Positions 25,415 through 34,876 are shown, counted from the first letter of the stretch. The stretch: 64,000 nt of DNA from Chloroflexota bacterium (GCA_003228195.2 QGNO01000001.1:149550-213549), one strand, 5' to 3'. Notes: generated from the sequence alone by a model not told the origin. A program made the numbers and translations.

Positions 25415-27892
25415 ATGTCAAGTAGATTTGAGAAATTTTCGGAACGCGCAAGAAGAGTTTTGTCGCTCGCACAGGAAGAGGCTCAAAGATTTAACCACAA
25501 TTACATTGGGACTGAGCATATACTGTTGGGTTTGGTTAGGGAGGCAGATGGAGTTGCGGCTAGGGTGCTTTCAAGCCTGTCAATTGAGCTACCTAAGGTT
25601 CGCTCGGCGGTCGAATTCATTATAGGGAGAGGTGAGCGTGCTTCAGGTGGAGAGATAGGGCTTACTCCTAGGGCAAAGAAGGTTATTGAGCTTGCAGTAG
25701 ACGAAGCTAGAAGGCACAGTAATCATTACATAGGTACTGAACATTTACTTATTGGTTTAATGCGAGAAGGGGAGGGCGTTGCTGCGGGTGTGCTGGAAAG
25801 CCTTGGAGTTAGTTTGGACAAAGTTAGAGCTGGCACGAGCCGAATATTAAGCCAGAGTTTATCTGCAGGGGCACAAGCTAGCGGCCGTACTGCTAGCAAG
25901 ACACCGACTCTCGATCAACTCGGGATTGATTTAACTAACTTATCCAGGCAGGACAAGTTGGACCCAGTGGTTGGGAGGAGTAAAGAGATACAGAGGGTGA
26001 TTCAGATTCTTAGCAGGAGAACCAAGAACAATCCCGTGTTGGTGGGAGAGCCTGGGGTTGGGAAGACGGCGATTGTTGAAGCGATTGCACATCAAATAAA
26101 CAAAGGGGACGTTCCTGAAACATTGCAGAAACGCCGCCTGGTTACCTTAGATATGGGAGTCCTAGTTGCAGGTACTAAGTATCGAGGCGAATTTGAAGAG
26201 CGCTTGAAGAAGATTATTGAGGAGATTAAAAGTTCTGGTAACTGCATACTGTTTATAGATGAAATGCATACGTTGGTTGGTGCTGGAGCTGCCGAAGGTG
26301 CCGTGGATGCGGCAAATATCCTTAAGCCCTCGTTAGCTAGAGGGGAGCTTCAGTGTATAGGCGCTACAACGCTTGACGATTATAGGAAGTATGTCGAACG
26401 TGACCCTGCGTTGGAGAGGCGTTTTCAACCGGTAACGGTTGAGGAGCCAACAGAAGAAGAAACCGTGGAGATTTTGAAAGGCGTTCGTTCGCGATATGAA
26501 AGCCATCATAAGTTAACCATAGAAGATGAAGCTCTTGAGGCTGCTGCCCATTTATCTTCAAGATACATATCGGACCGATTTTTGCCTGATAAGGCAATAG
26601 ATTTGGTCGACGAGGCTTCTAGCCGTGTACGCATAAGACACACAACGATGCCCCTTTCTGTGAAAGAGGTAAGTAATGTTTTGGATAAAGTTAAGAAAGA
26701 TAAGGACGAAGCGTTGGCTGCTCAGCAGTACGAATACGCTGCTGAGTTGCATCAGAGAGAGCAGTCTCTTCGTGAGAAAGTGGATGGTCTGGAGAAAGAT
26801 TGGCAAGAAGGAACAAATGGTAGTGATAAGGAAGCAATAGTCACCGCAGAGGAAATAGCAGAGGTGGCGAGCATGTGGACTGGCATACCAGTAACTAGGC
26901 TGGCGACTGAAGAGAGTCAGAGGCTGTTGCAGATGGAAGAAGAACTTCACCAGAAGGTCGTTGGCCAAGATGAAGCGATTGTTTCCATAGCCAAAGCAGT
27001 GCGTAGGGCGCGGTCTGGCTTCAAGGATCCTAGGCGACCGATAGGAGCATTCTTGTTTCTTGGCCCTACTGGCGTAGGCAAGACTTATTTGGTTAGGGCC
27101 CTTTCAGAATTCATGTTTGGTAGTGAAGATAGCATGATACGGTTGGACATGTCCGAATTCATGGAAAGGCACAGCGTTGCCCGTTTAGTTGGCGCCCCTC
27201 CTGGTTATGTGGGATTTGACGACGGAGGGCAGCTCACTGAGGCAGTCCGAAGGAAAGGTTACTCGGCTATCTTGCTTGACGAAATTGAGAAGGCACACCC
27301 AGATGTATTTAATATTTTGTTGCAATTGTTTGATGATGGCAGGCTTACAGATGCCAAGGGCCGGAAGGTGGACTTCCGCAACACAATAATCGTTATGACT
27401 AGTAACATCGGCTCGGACTTGATTAGGCGCGATACTCAACTAGGGTTCTCAAATATTTCCGACGATGAATCCAAGACGTCGAAAGAATCCTACGAACGTA
27501 TGAGAGATAAGGTTCTAGATGAAGTAAAGAAATTCTTTAGGCCAGAGTTCATTAACCGGATAGACGCGTCGGTTGTTTTCCATTCTTTAGGGAAGGAGCA
27601 TATAGTTCAGATAGTAGAATTGATGCTTAGAGAAGTCGGAAAACAACTTCTTGAAAAAGGTGTTTCTTTGGAGGTTTCTGAAGAGGCAAAAGAGCTTATT
27701 GCTGAAACAGGATTTGATCCTAATTTTGGGGCCAGACCATTGCGTAGAGAAATCCAAGACAAGATTGAGGATAAACTCTCCGACGAATACTTGGCCGACA
27801 AATTTGGTCCTGGTGACACCGTGCATGTAGAAGTTCAGGATAGTGAAATAGTTATTAGAGTAGATGCTCCAGTGGCTCCGCCTGTAGAGTAA
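25415..27892 (+). CDS. clpC: ATP-dependent Clp protease ATPase subunit
   Basis: HSP100 unfoldase that feeds substrates to ClpP. The 825 residues are arranged as two Clp-N repeats (1-145; FNHNYIGTEHILLGL and SNHYIGTEHLLIGLMREGEGVA), AAA1 with GEPGVGKT near 211, a UVR-containing middle domain near 425-460 (AAQQYEYAAELHQREQSLR), AAA2 with GPTGVGKT near 550, and a C-terminal small domain. The UVR middle segment separates ClpC from ClpA and ClpB. ctsR and mcsAB, its usual neighbours in Firmicutes, are absent; radA follows 151 bases later. Confidence 0.97.
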   Translation: MSSRFEKFSERARRVLSLAQEEAQRFNHNYIGTEHILLGLVREADGVAARVLSSLSIELPKVRSAVEFIIGRGERASGGEIGLTPRAKKVIELAVDEARRHSNHYIGTEHLLIGLMREGEGVAAGVLESLGVSLDKVRAGTSRILSQSLSAGAQASGRTASKTPTLDQLGIDLTNLSRQDKLDPVVGRSKEIQRVIQILSRRTKNNPVLVGEPGVGKTAIVEAIAHQINKGDVPETLQKRRLVTLDMGVLVAGTKYRGEFEERLKKIIEEIKSSGNCILFIDEMHTLVGAGAAEGAVDAANILKPSLARGELQCIGATTLDDYRKYVERDPALERRFQPVTVEEPTEEETVEILKGVRSRYESHHKLTIEDEALEAAAHLSSRYISDRFLPDKAIDLVDEASSRVRIRHTTMPLSVKEVSNVLDKVKKDKDEALAAQQYEYAAELHQREQSLREKVDGLEKDWQEGTNGSDKEAIVTAEEIAEVASMWTGIPVTRLATEESQRLLQMEEELHQKVVGQDEAIVSIAKAVRRARSGFKDPRRPIGAFLFLGPTGVGKTYLVRALSEFMFGSEDSMIRLDMSEFMERHSVARLVGAPPGYVGFDDGGQLTEAVRRKGYSAILLDEIEKAHPDVFNILLQLFDDGRLTDAKGRKVDFRNTIIVMTSNIGSDLIRRDTQLGFSNISDDESKTSKESYERMRDKVLDEVKKFFRPEFINRIDASVVFHSLGKEHIVQIVELMLREVGKQLLEKGVSLEVSEEAKELIAETGFDPNFGARPLRREIQDKIEDKLSDEYLADKFGPGDTVHVEVQDSEIVIRVDAPVAPPVE

Positions 27893-28043
27893 GCTTAGTA
27901 TGATTTGCTAGCAGTGTTTGATGCGGCCTAAAGAGACCATAACCAACCAAGTTGTGGAATGGGTTAAGGTAAAATTCAGTCTTATTGTTTCTGCCCCGAA
28001 CTTTAGATTGCCGTCCTAGAGGTACGAACATTCGTGAGGCCAT

Positions 28044-29426
28044 GTGAGACTTATGCCTAGTAGTAAATCTAGAACGATTTTTGCCTGTGAGGATTGTGGC
28101 GCTCAATCTGCGAAATGGGGGGGGCGATGCTCTCAGTGTGGCGAATGGAACACCTTGACGGAAACGTTGATCAAACCCTCTAGCTCTAACAAATCAACTA
28201 GTATCATCGCTTCAATCCCCGAAAAACTTTCTGATTTGACGGTTGGGTCCGAGATGAGAATCGAGTTGCCATTCCGAGAGCTTAATAGACTACTTGGTGG
28301 AGGATTGGTCAGGGGATCTGTGGTTCTTATGTCGGGCGAGCCTGGGATAGGGAAATCGACTCTGTTATTGCAGTCCTTAGCAGGGATAGCAGCCCAGGGA
28401 GAGGTCGTGTTGTATGTTTCCGGAGAGGAGTCGCCTAGCCAAGTTTCCATGCGTGCGGAAAGGCTTAAAGCAGGAGGCGAGAGTTTATATTTTTTGTCTG
28501 AGACAGAGCTAGGGCAGATAATTTCTCATCTAGATGAGCTGAGTCCAGCTGCATTAGTTGTTGATTCAATCCAAACCGTACACTCAGCAGAGATATTGTC
28601 TGCAGCAGGAAGCGTTGCACAAGTCAGAGAGTGTACAGGACTGATAATTCAATGGGCCAAGTCGAAAGGAGTTCCAGTAATAATTGCTGGGCAAGTCACG
28701 AAAGACGGTACGGTAGCAGGCCCGAGGGCTCTCGAGCATCTTGTTGACGTTGTTTTGAACCTAGAAGGTGATTCGTTGGGAGTTTACCGAATCCTAAGAT
28801 CGACTAAGAACAGATTCGGTTCGACCAATGAGATTGCGGTTTTTCAAATGAGTGAGCATGGCCTTGAGGAAGCCTTGGAACCTTCGATGCTTTTTTTGTC
28901 TGGCAGACCAGTTAACGTTCCAGGATCTGTAGTAACCGTTGCCATGGAGGGAAGCCGTCCGCTATTAGTAGAAGTGCAGGCTTTGACAAGCACTACAGTA
29001 TTCCCTCAGCCGCGAAGAACTTCTACGGGCATAGATTTCCAAAGGTTGCTATTAATAACTGCAGCATCAACTAAAAGATTAGGGATTCCATTGGGTAATC
29101 AAGACATTATAGTTAACGTACCGGGGGGTCTAAGGGTGGCTGAACCAGCATCCGATCTAAGTGTTGCTTTGGCATTGATATCAAGTTACAAGAACGTGGC
29201 AGTTGATTCGCAGCTTGTCGCCCTAGGTGAAGTTGGTTTGGGGGGTGAAATAAGGGCGGTTCCTCATATAGAAAAGCGACTTACAGAAGCAGCTAGACTC
29301 GGATTCAAAAGTGCAATCGTTCCCCGAGTCCAGGCTGAAGAGATTGAAATTCCTGGGATCAAGATAATTGGTTCGTCGACACTGGGAGAAGTTTTAGGTA
29401 AAGTCTTTCCTGAGAATATAGACTAA
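28044..29426 (+). CDS. radA: DNA repair protein RadA (Sms)
   Basis: DnaB-like ATPase that drives branch migration in recombination. Residues 14-34 form the CxxC...CxxC zinc finger (CEDCGAQSAKWGGRCSQCGE). Walker A GEPGIGKS is near residue 98, and the RadA motif KNRFG and the C-terminal Lon-like domain (VNVPGGLRVAEPASDLSVAL) follow. At 460 residues it is normal length. GTG 28044 has GAGG five bases before it; ATG 28053 is three codons later. clpC-radA adjacency is conserved in many Gram-positive genomes. Confidence 0.97.
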   Translation: MRLMPSSKSRTIFACEDCGAQSAKWGGRCSQCGEWNTLTETLIKPSSSNKSTSIIASIPEKLSDLTVGSEMRIELPFRELNRLLGGGLVRGSVVLMSGEPGIGKSTLLLQSLAGIAAQGEVVLYVSGEESPSQVSMRAERLKAGGESLYFLSETELGQIISHLDELSPAALVVDSIQTVHSAEILSAAGSVAQVRECTGLIIQWAKSKGVPVIIAGQVTKDGTVAGPRALEHLVDVVLNLEGDSLGVYRILRSTKNRFGSTNEIAVFQMSEHGLEEALEPSMLFLSGRPVNVPGSVVTVAMEGSRPLLVEVQALTSTTVFPQPRRTSTGIDFQRLLLITAASTKRLGIPLGNQDIIVNVPGGLRVAEPASDLSVALALISSYKNVAVDSQLVALGEVGLGGEIRAVPHIEKRLTEAARLGFKSAIVPRVQAEEIEIPGIKIIGSSTLGEVLGKVFPENID

Positions 29427-29532
29427 GCGTAACGAATCGGAGAACATAGGGAAGCAATGCATGGTTTCTCTTTATAAGGGAAAAAATTAGCTATATTCCA
29501 GACTATTTGATATCAAAATTAGAGGTGTCCTA

Positions 29533-29844
29533 TTGCAAATATCTATACTGTTTTGTGAAGGCTGCCCCAATTGGTCTTTAGCCTTAGAAGATGTGAAAGA
29601 AGTTGTCGCTGAATACTATGTTGATGCAGACATTCAAGCTGTCGAGGTTACATCCCAGGATCAAGCTGCGGAGTTGGAATTTCTAGGCTCTCCTACTGTG
29701 AGGGTTGATGGGATGGATGTTGAGCCTGATGTAATTGAGTCGGGTTTCAATCTGGATTATCGAACCTACTGGCTTGAAGAGGAACTTTTGAATCGCCCAC
29801 CGAAAGAATGGATAGCGGCGGCTATCGAAGTAGCTCTAGAGTGA
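29533..29844 (+). CDS. Small thioredoxin-like protein with CxxC near the N terminus
   Basis: A 103-residue cytosolic protein. ILFCEGCPNW places a CxxC at residues 8-11 after the first strand, followed by a helix, a second strand (DIQAVEVTSQDQAAE) and the cis-proline-like LGSPTVRVDG. This pattern is seen in small proteins annotated as thioredoxin family. It might handle thiols or metals. The start is TTG with GAGGTG six bases upstream. It is unrelated in strand logic to the tRNA genes that follow. Confidence 0.75.
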   Translation: MQISILFCEGCPNWSLALEDVKEVVAEYYVDADIQAVEVTSQDQAAELEFLGSPTVRVDGMDVEPDVIESGFNLDYRTYWLEEELLNRPPKEWIAAAIEVALE

Positions 29845-29869
29845 TATCGTAAGGCTCAGCCTCCATTTC

Positions 29870-29898
29870 TTGACGTGGTATAGCTAGAAAGATATACT
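29870..29898 (+). promoter_or_regulatory. Promoter of the tRNA-tuf-ribosomal protein operon
   Basis: TTGACG (29870-29875), 17-base spacer, TATACT (29893-29898), 11 of 12 consensus positions apart from the last base of each. Transcription would begin near 29905, about 93 bases before tRNA-Thr(TGT). Confidence 0.65.
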
Positions 29899-29997
29899 TT
29901 CACTGGTATCGCTCGAACTATTGATAGTTGCTTTGAACAGCGGCTCAATTCCGTTAGGGATTTGGGTCGCTGTTAAGTGAGGGAGCAGAAGCTACGG

Positions 29998-30070
29998 GCC
30001 CGAGTGGCGCAATGGCAGCGCAATCGATTTGTAATCGATAGGTTAGTGGGTTCGAATCCCCTCTCGGGCT
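29998..30070 (+). tRNA. tRNA-Thr (anticodon TGT)
   Basis: Acceptor GCCCGAG pairs with CTCGGGC. The anticodon stem ATCGA/TCGAT encloses TTTGTAA with anticodon TGT, reading ACA/ACG. CCA is not encoded. The T stem GTGGG/CCCCT contains one mismatch (T against C) and one G-T pair, weaker than usual. Confidence 0.93.
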
Positions 30071-30127
30071 TGCCAGTTTGCTTGCCTTTGCACCGTGGGT
30101 TGCTCAGTGTTAAACTGAGTCGTTCTC

Positions 30128-30215
30128 GGAGGGGTGGGTGAGTGGTTAATACCACCAGACTGTAAATCTGGCGCCCGGAAGGGCTACGCAGGTTCGAATC
30201 CTGCCCCCTCCACCA
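30128..30215 (+). tRNA. tRNA-Tyr (anticodon GTA)
   Basis: An 88-base class II tRNA with the long variable arm typical of bacterial tRNA-Tyr (GCGCCCGGAAGGGCTACG region). Acceptor GGAGGGG pairs with CCCCTCC. The anticodon stem CCAGA/TCTGG encloses CTGTAAA with anticodon GTA. CCA is encoded. Confidence 0.96.
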
Positions 30216-30242
30216 CTGAGTGGAGAATTATAATTGTGGAAG

Positions 30243-30318
30243 GCCCACATAGCTCAGTTGGTAGAGCACGTTCTTGGTAAGAACGAGGTCATCGGTTCAA
30301 GTCCGATTGTGGGCTCCA
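30243..30318 (+). tRNA. tRNA-Thr (anticodon GGT)
   Basis: Acceptor GCCCACA pairs with TGTGGGC. The anticodon stem CGTTC/GAACG encloses TTGGTAA with anticodon GGT, reading ACC/ACT. CCA is encoded. tuf starts 19 bases downstream, so the tRNA is probably cut from the tuf mRNA. Confidence 0.96.
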
Positions 30319-30336
30319 TATTAGGAGGATAGGAAA

Positions 30337-31524
30337 ATGGCTAAACAAAAATTTGAGAGAAACAAGCCACATATGAATGTTGGCACGATTGGGCATGTGG
30401 ACCATGGAAAAACCACATTGACTTCGGCTATTACGCAGGTTTTGACGAAGCATGTCACTGGTAATGCGGCGCGACCTTTTGACAGTATTGATAATGCCCC
30501 TGAGGAAAAGGCTCGTGGAGTTACCATTGCGATAGCTCACATTGAATACCAAACGGAAAATCGTCATTATGCTCACGTTGATTGCCCAGGCCATGCTGAT
30601 TATATCAAAAACATGATTACTGGAGCAGCTCAGATGGACGGAGCAATTCTGGTGGTCAGCGCCCCCGACGGTCCTATGCCACAAACAAGAGAACATATTC
30701 TTCTAGCTAGACAGGTAGAGGTACCTCGTATAGTGGTAGCTCTCAACAAAGTGGATATGATGGACGACGAGGAACTTCTTGAACTCGTGGAGATGGAAAT
30801 TAGAGAACTGCTTAGTAAATACGACTTTCCTGGGGATGATATACCGATAGTGAGGGTTTCCGCCCTTAAGGCTTTAGATGGAGATCCGGATGCAGAACAG
30901 GGAATCTTGAACCTAATGCAGGCAGTTGATGATTATATGCCTGTTCCAGACCGACCGCATGACGGAACTTTTTTGATGCCGGTTGAAGATGTATTTGGGA
31001 TTAAAGGAAGAGGTACGGTAGTCACTGGGCGTATAGAACGTGGAGTAGTTAAACCAGGGGATGAAATTGAGATTGTAGGGATTGTAGACACTCGTAAAAC
31101 CGTTTGTACAGGCGTTGAGATGTTCCACAAGTTGCTTGATTCAGGGGAGCCTGGCGACGCGGTAGGCTGTTTGCTGCGAGGTGTGGACAGAGAGGACGTG
31201 GTTAGAGGGCAGGTTTTAGCGAAGCCTGGCAGCGTGACAGGCAGTACCAAAGCTCTTGGGCAGGTTTATGTACTGACTAAGGATGAAGGTGGTCGTCACA
31301 CCCCGTTTTTTAATGGATATAAGCCTCAATTCTATATCAGGACAACAGATGTGACGGGTGAAATTGAGTTGCCAAGCGGCGTTGAGATGGTTGTGCCAGG
31401 TGACAATATTGAAATGACTATTAAATTGATTAATCCTATCGTGTTAGAAAACGGATTACGTTTTGCCATTCGTGAAGGTGGCAGGACTGTTGGATCTGGT
31501 GTTGTTACTAGCGTAGTGGAGTAA
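30337..31524 (+). CDS. tuf: Elongation factor Tu
   Basis: GTPase that delivers aminoacyl-tRNA to the ribosome. The 395 residues include the G1 loop GHVDHGKTT, switch region [13 protein letters not shown]3 DCPGHADY, G4 NKVD and SALK, and the beta-barrel domains 2 and 3 ([30 protein letters not shown]). AGGAGG lies nine bases before ATG. It is the first protein gene of the tRNA-headed operon. Confidence 0.98.
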   Translation: MAKQKFERNKPHMNVGTIGHVDHGKTTLTSAITQVLTKHVTGNAARPFDSIDNAPEEKARGVTIAIAHIEYQTENRHYAHVDCPGHADYIKNMITGAAQMDGAILVVSAPDGPMPQTREHILLARQVEVPRIVVALNKVDMMDDEELLELVEMEIRELLSKYDFPGDDIPIVRVSALKALDGDPDAEQGILNLMQAVDDYMPVPDRPHDGTFLMPVEDVFGIKGRGTVVTGRIERGVVKPGDEIEIVGIVDTRKTVCTGVEMFHKLLDSGEPGDAVGCLLRGVDREDVVRGQVLAKPGSVTGSTKALGQVYVLTKDEGGRHTPFFNGYKPQFYIRTTDVTGEIELPSGVEMVVPGDNIEMTIKLINPIVLENGLRFAIREGGRTVGSGVVTSVVE

Positions 31525-31526
31525 AG

Positions 31527-31697
31527 ATGGCTAAGAGAAAAACGGAAGCACGAGTGCTTGTAACTTTGGCTTGCTCCGATTGTCGGGAGCGTACGTATAA
31601 CACGGAAAAGAACCGTCGTAACGACCCAAATCGAATTGAGTTGAATAAATTCTGCCCGCGATGTCGAGGCGCAAGACTTCACAGGGAAGTACGATAA
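31527..31697 (+). CDS. rpmG: 50S ribosomal protein L33
   Basis: A 56-residue protein beginning [19 protein letters not shown], followed by [20 protein letters not shown] and [15 protein letters not shown]. The two CxxC pairs form the zinc ribbon of the C+ type of bL33. It starts two bases after the tuf stop, and secE follows one base after its stop, the standard position for rpmG. Confidence 0.96.
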   Translation: MAKRKTEARVLVTLACSDCRERTYNTEKNRRNDPNRIELNKFCPRCRGARLHREVR

Positions 31698-31698
31698 A

Positions 31699-31941
31699 GT
31701 GGCTCGCTCTGGTGGAAATATATTGCGAAAGCCGGCTTCTCCTACAACTACTGGCCCCAAGAAAGGGCTGATTCAGTTCTTTGGTGAAGTGGTGAGTGAA
31801 CTGAAGCAAGTTACTTGGCCATCTAGGGAAGAGACTGTCAGATTGACGCTGTTAGTTATAGCTGTTTCTGCAGCCACCGGTTTTGCGTTGGGATTGGTAG
31901 ATATTATTTTCACAAGACTTTTGGATTTAGTGATCGCTTAA
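31699..31941 (+). CDS. secE: Preprotein translocase subunit SecE
   Basis: An 80-residue single-span membrane subunit of the SecYEG channel. The amphipathic helix FFGEVVSELKQVTWPSREET carries the conserved WPsrxE motif and is followed by one membrane helix (LTLLVIAVSAATGFALGLVD). The GTG start lies one base after the rpmG stop. Confidence 0.96.
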   Translation: MARSGGNILRKPASPTTTGPKKGLIQFFGEVVSELKQVTWPSREETVRLTLLVIAVSAATGFALGLVDIIFTRLLDLVIA

Positions 31942-31952
31942 GGCTCATTAGC

Positions 31953-32531
31953 ATGACTTCTAAGACTGGTAAAACCGAGAACACCTTAATAGAGCCGCGC
32001 TGGTATTTTGTCCATACGTACTCAGGTCAGGAAGAAAGAGTTAGGAAGAATCTTGAGCAACGCATTACTACGATGGACGCCGAAGATCGGATACTCCAGG
32101 TAATCGTCCCGACTGAAGAGGTCGTGGAGATAAGATCAGGTAAACGAATCCCTAAGCGAGCCCGCCTGTATCCTGGTTACATCATGGTTGAAATGAAGAT
32201 GGATGATGAAGGTTGGCATATTGTTAGAAACACTCCTGGGGTGACTGGATTTGTGTCGGTTGAGGATGAGAATGAAAAGAGACCTAAGCCAGTGGCTTTG
32301 GAGCCATGGGAGGTCGAGAATATTCTCCAGCTGGTGGCATCAGAAACGCCCAAGGCAAGAATTGGCTTCACTAGGAACGAGAGTGTTAGAATTACTGATG
32401 GGCCATTTGCAGACTTTATTGGAGTTGTTGATTCGATTGATACAGACAAGGGGAAAGTCAACGTTCTGGTGTCATTTTTTGGCAGGGAGACACCAGTAGA
32501 GTTAGATTTCCTACAAGTGGAGAAACTTTAG
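31953..32531 (+). CDS. nusG: Transcription termination/antitermination factor NusG
   Basis: A 192-residue RNA polymerase-binding factor. The NGN domain has RWYFVHTYSGQEERVRKNLE and LYPGYIMVEMKMDDEGWHIVRNTPGVTGFV. The C-terminal KOW domain has GPFADFIGVVDSIDTDKGKVNVLV. It lies between secE and rplK. Confidence 0.97.
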   Translation: MTSKTGKTENTLIEPRWYFVHTYSGQEERVRKNLEQRITTMDAEDRILQVIVPTEEVVEIRSGKRIPKRARLYPGYIMVEMKMDDEGWHIVRNTPGVTGFVSVEDENEKRPKPVALEPWEVENILQLVASETPKARIGFTRNESVRITDGPFADFIGVVDSIDTDKGKVNVLVSFFGRETPVELDFLQVEKL

Positions 32532-32542
32532 GGTAATTAAGT

Positions 32543-32968
32543 ATGGCTAAGAAGATCAGAGCTATAATCAAACTACAGATACAGGCAGGGCAAGCGACGC
32601 CTGCTTACCCTGTGGGACCTGCATTGGGGCAGCACGGTGTCAACATAATGGGCTTTGTAAAAGATTTCAATTCGAGAACTGCCTCTCAATCAGGTAATTT
32701 GATACCCGTAGCCGTCACGGTTTTTGAAGACCGTTCTTTTACTTTTGTGACTAAAACGTCTCCTGCTTCCGATATGTTACGTAAAGCAGCTGGAGTGGAG
32801 AAGGGTGGGGGTATGGCAGGTAGAGAAAAAGTTGCTACTGTGCCTAGGTCAGCAGTGGTTGAAATAGCTCAATCCAAGATGAAAGACCTTAACGCAGGAT
32901 CGGTGGAAGCGGCTGTGAAGATTATCGAGGGCTCAGCCAAGAGTATGGGAATTGAGGTTACTGAGTGA
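32543..32968 (+). CDS. rplK: 50S ribosomal protein L11
   Basis: A 141-residue protein of the GTPase-associated centre. [20 protein letters not shown] and [13 protein letters not shown] are the N-terminal signature, and [18 protein letters not shown] and the C-terminal [12 protein letters not shown] the RNA-binding domain. Its TGA overlaps the rplA ATG. Confidence 0.98.
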   Translation: MAKKIRAIIKLQIQAGQATPAYPVGPALGQHGVNIMGFVKDFNSRTASQSGNLIPVAVTVFEDRSFTFVTKTSPASDMLRKAAGVEKGGGMAGREKVATVPRSAVVEIAQSKMKDLNAGSVEAAVKIIEGSAKSMGIEVTE

Positions 32969-33681
32969 TGGTTAAACATGGAAAACGTTACAATGAAGTT
33001 TTTGAAAAGCTCGATAGGGAACAGAACTATGAGCCAGAAGAGGCTATCAACTTAGTCAAAAAAACTACTACAGCAAAGTTTGATGAAACTGTAGAGATTC
33101 ATCTTCGGACTGGAGCAGACCCTAGGCATGCTGAGCAGCAAATCCGTGGAGTGGTGCAGTTGCCGAATGGTTTAGGTAAACCGGTCAGAGTGTTGGTGTT
33201 CGCACAGGGAGATGCCGCTAAGGCTGCCCGGGAAGCGGGTGCAGACTCAGTAGGTGATGAGGATATAATACAGAAGATTGATGGAGGATGGATCGACTTT
33301 GATATGGCCATAGCTACCCCTGATATGATGGGTAAAATAGGTCGACTTGGTCGGGTCCTTGGACGTAAAGGCTTGATGCCCAATCCCCGGACTGGAACGG
33401 TGGTGCAGCCAGGGGATATTCCTAGAGTAGTGGATGAAGCGAAGAAGGGTAGGATCGAGGTCAGAATGGACAGGACAGCGATAATCCATGTGCCGATAGG
33501 TAAGGCCAGTTTCGAATCTGAAAAACTACTGGAAAACCTCTCTAGCTTGATGGACATGATATCTCGTTCAAAACCTCCGGCTGTCAAAGGACAATTTATC
33601 CGCAGTGCCTACCTGACATCTAGCATGGGGCCTAGCATTCCGCTTGATGTTGCCACTTTAACTGAACTCAAGGTAGAATAG
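32968..33681 (+). CDS. rplA: 50S ribosomal protein L1
   Basis: A 237-residue L1-stalk protein. [60 protein letters not shown] and [16 protein letters not shown] are characteristic. ATG 32968 overlaps the rplK stop by one base; a GTG one codon earlier is less likely. Confidence 0.97.
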   Translation: MVKHGKRYNEVFEKLDREQNYEPEEAINLVKKTTTAKFDETVEIHLRTGADPRHAEQQIRGVVQLPNGLGKPVRVLVFAQGDAAKAAREAGADSVGDEDIIQKIDGGWIDFDMAIATPDMMGKIGRLGRVLGRKGLMPNPRTGTVVQPGDIPRVVDEAKKGRIEVRMDRTAIIHVPIGKASFESEKLLENLSSLMDMISRSKPPAVKGQFIRSAYLTSSMGPSIPLDVATLTELKVE

Positions 33682-33716
33682 AGTCGTTGAAGTGTTGTTA
33701 AAAACTGAATAGTCAC

Positions 33717-33820
33717 ACCGTAGACAGTGGGTGCTTAGGCTTAAAAAAGCCCGCCGAGGTATAAGGTTGAACCGTTGTTTCTGCATGTTCCCCTGTCCCT
33801 CTGGCTGGGGAATTTTATTT
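33717..33820 (+). ncRNA. Ribosomal protein L10 leader with attenuator-like hairpin
   Basis: The non-coding stretch before rplJ contains the conserved L10 leader blocks CCGTAGACAGTGGGTGCT, AAGCCCGCCGAGGT and a later GTTTCTGCATG, which fold into the kink-turn element bound by the L10(L12)4 complex. It is followed by TTCCCC (33788-33793)/GGGGAA (33807-33812) and TTTTATTT, a terminator-like hairpin. Excess L10 would be expected to repress rplJL. Family assignment is from the motif pattern only. Confidence 0.75.
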
Positions 33821-33829
33821 GAGGTGAAA

Positions 33830-34357
33830 ATGCCTACTCAAAAGAAAATAGAAGAAATTGAGATATTGACCGACAAGTTCTTGAAGGCGACTGTGGCGAT
33901 TGCCGCCGACTTTAGTTCTACCTCTGTTCAAGAAATGACCGATCTTAGGAAGCATCTTAAGGAAGGTGAGATAGAATTCAGAGTCGTGAAGAACACGTTG
34001 GCAGAAAGAGCAGCGGAAGCTGCCGGTAGGCCAGAAATCAAGGAATTGCTGGTGGGTCCCACTGGGTTAGCACTGGGTTTTGGCGATGAGCTTACTCCTA
34101 TAAAGATGATAGCCGAATATGTTCGGGCTAATCGACTATTAGTCAAAGTAAGGTCAGCTACTATGATGGATGGACGTGTCTATAGAGAGGCACAACTGGC
34201 TACTTTGATTACGTTGCCGCCAAAAGAAGTGTTGGCTGCTCAGCTACTTGGACAAATGGCTTCGTTATTCACTCGGTTGGTTCGGTCTATGAATCAGCCT
34301 CTTCAGGGCCTTTCTAATGTGTTACAGGCTAGGATAGAACAACAGGAAAATAGCTAG
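33830..34357 (+). CDS. rplJ: 50S ribosomal protein L10
   Basis: A 175-residue base of the L7/L12 stalk. It starts MPTQKKIEEIEILTDKF. FRVVKNTLAERAAEAAG and VGPTGLALGFGDE are typical, and the C-terminal helix (TRLVRSMNQPLQGLSNVLQA) binds L7/L12 dimers. ATG 33830 is chosen because GAGGTG lies four bases upstream. The longer frame back to 33731 runs through the leader RNA and has no sense as protein. Confidence 0.96.
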   Translation: MPTQKKIEEIEILTDKFLKATVAIAADFSSTSVQEMTDLRKHLKEGEIEFRVVKNTLAERAAEAAGRPEIKELLVGPTGLALGFGDELTPIKMIAEYVRANRLLVKVRSATMMDGRVYREAQLATLITLPPKEVLAAQLLGQMASLFTRLVRSMNQPLQGLSNVLQARIEQQENS

Positions 34358-34406
34358 ACAATTTATATTCTAAAATCAAAAATTGGAAAAGTTTAAGGAG
34401 AAGTTA

Positions 34407-34796
34407 GTGGGTAAAGAAGAAATTATAGAAGCAATTAAGTCGCTCACCGTGCTTGAACTATCGGAAGTAGTGAAAGCCTTGGAGGAGGAGTTTGGTGTTA
34501 GTGCAGCGGCTCCTGTGGCTGTTGCTGCACCAGCCGCACCTGCTGCTTCGGCTGACGGGGGTGGAGCTAGTGATGACGAAGAGCAGACTGAGTTCCAAGT
34601 CGTCCTTAAGGAAACGGGAGCAGAGAAAATAAGCGTCATTAAGGCGGTTAGGGAAGTCACTACCCTCGGATTGCGCGAGGCTAAGGAGTTGGTGGAAGGA
34701 GCTCCGGCTACGGTGAGAGAAGGTATTGGCAAAGAAGAGGCCGACGAAATTCTCAAGAAACTTCAAGCGGCTGGCGCCACAGTAGTTATAGAATAG
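34407..34796 (+). CDS. rplL: 50S ribosomal protein L7/L12
   Basis: A 129-residue stalk protein. The N-terminal dimerisation helices ([20 protein letters not shown]) are joined by an Ala/Pro/Gly hinge to the factor-binding domain [20 protein letters not shown] and [17 protein letters not shown] 34407 has AAGGAG with a six-base spacer and matches the family start. A TTG at 34383 in the same frame is less likely. The next gene is convergent aroG-type; rpoB does not follow. Confidence 0.96.
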   Translation: MGKEEIIEAIKSLTVLELSEVVKALEEEFGVSAAAPVAVAAPAAPAASADGGGASDDEEQTEFQVVLKETGAEKISVIKAVREVTTLGLREAKELVEGAPATVREGIGKEEADEILKKLQAAGATVVIE

Positions 34797-34844
34797 TATG
34801 CAGATACTTTCCAAGTCTGCTTAATTTCTAGAATATTTAGTACC

Positions 34845-34876
34845 CTCGAGCTATACCTTGAATATAAGGTCTCGAG
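34845..34876 (+). terminator. Candidate hairpin after rplL
   Basis: CTCGAG (34845-34850) pairs with CTCGAG (34871-34876), and inside ACCTT (34855-34859) pairs with AAGGT (34866-34870), leaving a four-base bulge. There is no T-run, so it may be a processing or Rho-assisted site. The rest of 34,797-35,032 between the convergent genes shows nothing else. Confidence 0.35.

Noticed and set aside
26558-26968. 136-codon minus-strand frame in clpC
   Set aside because: Hydrophobic-looking but antisense to a conserved ClpC region.
33731-33829. N-terminal extension of rplJ
   Set aside because: It translates the L10 leader RNA; the real start has its own GAGGTG site.
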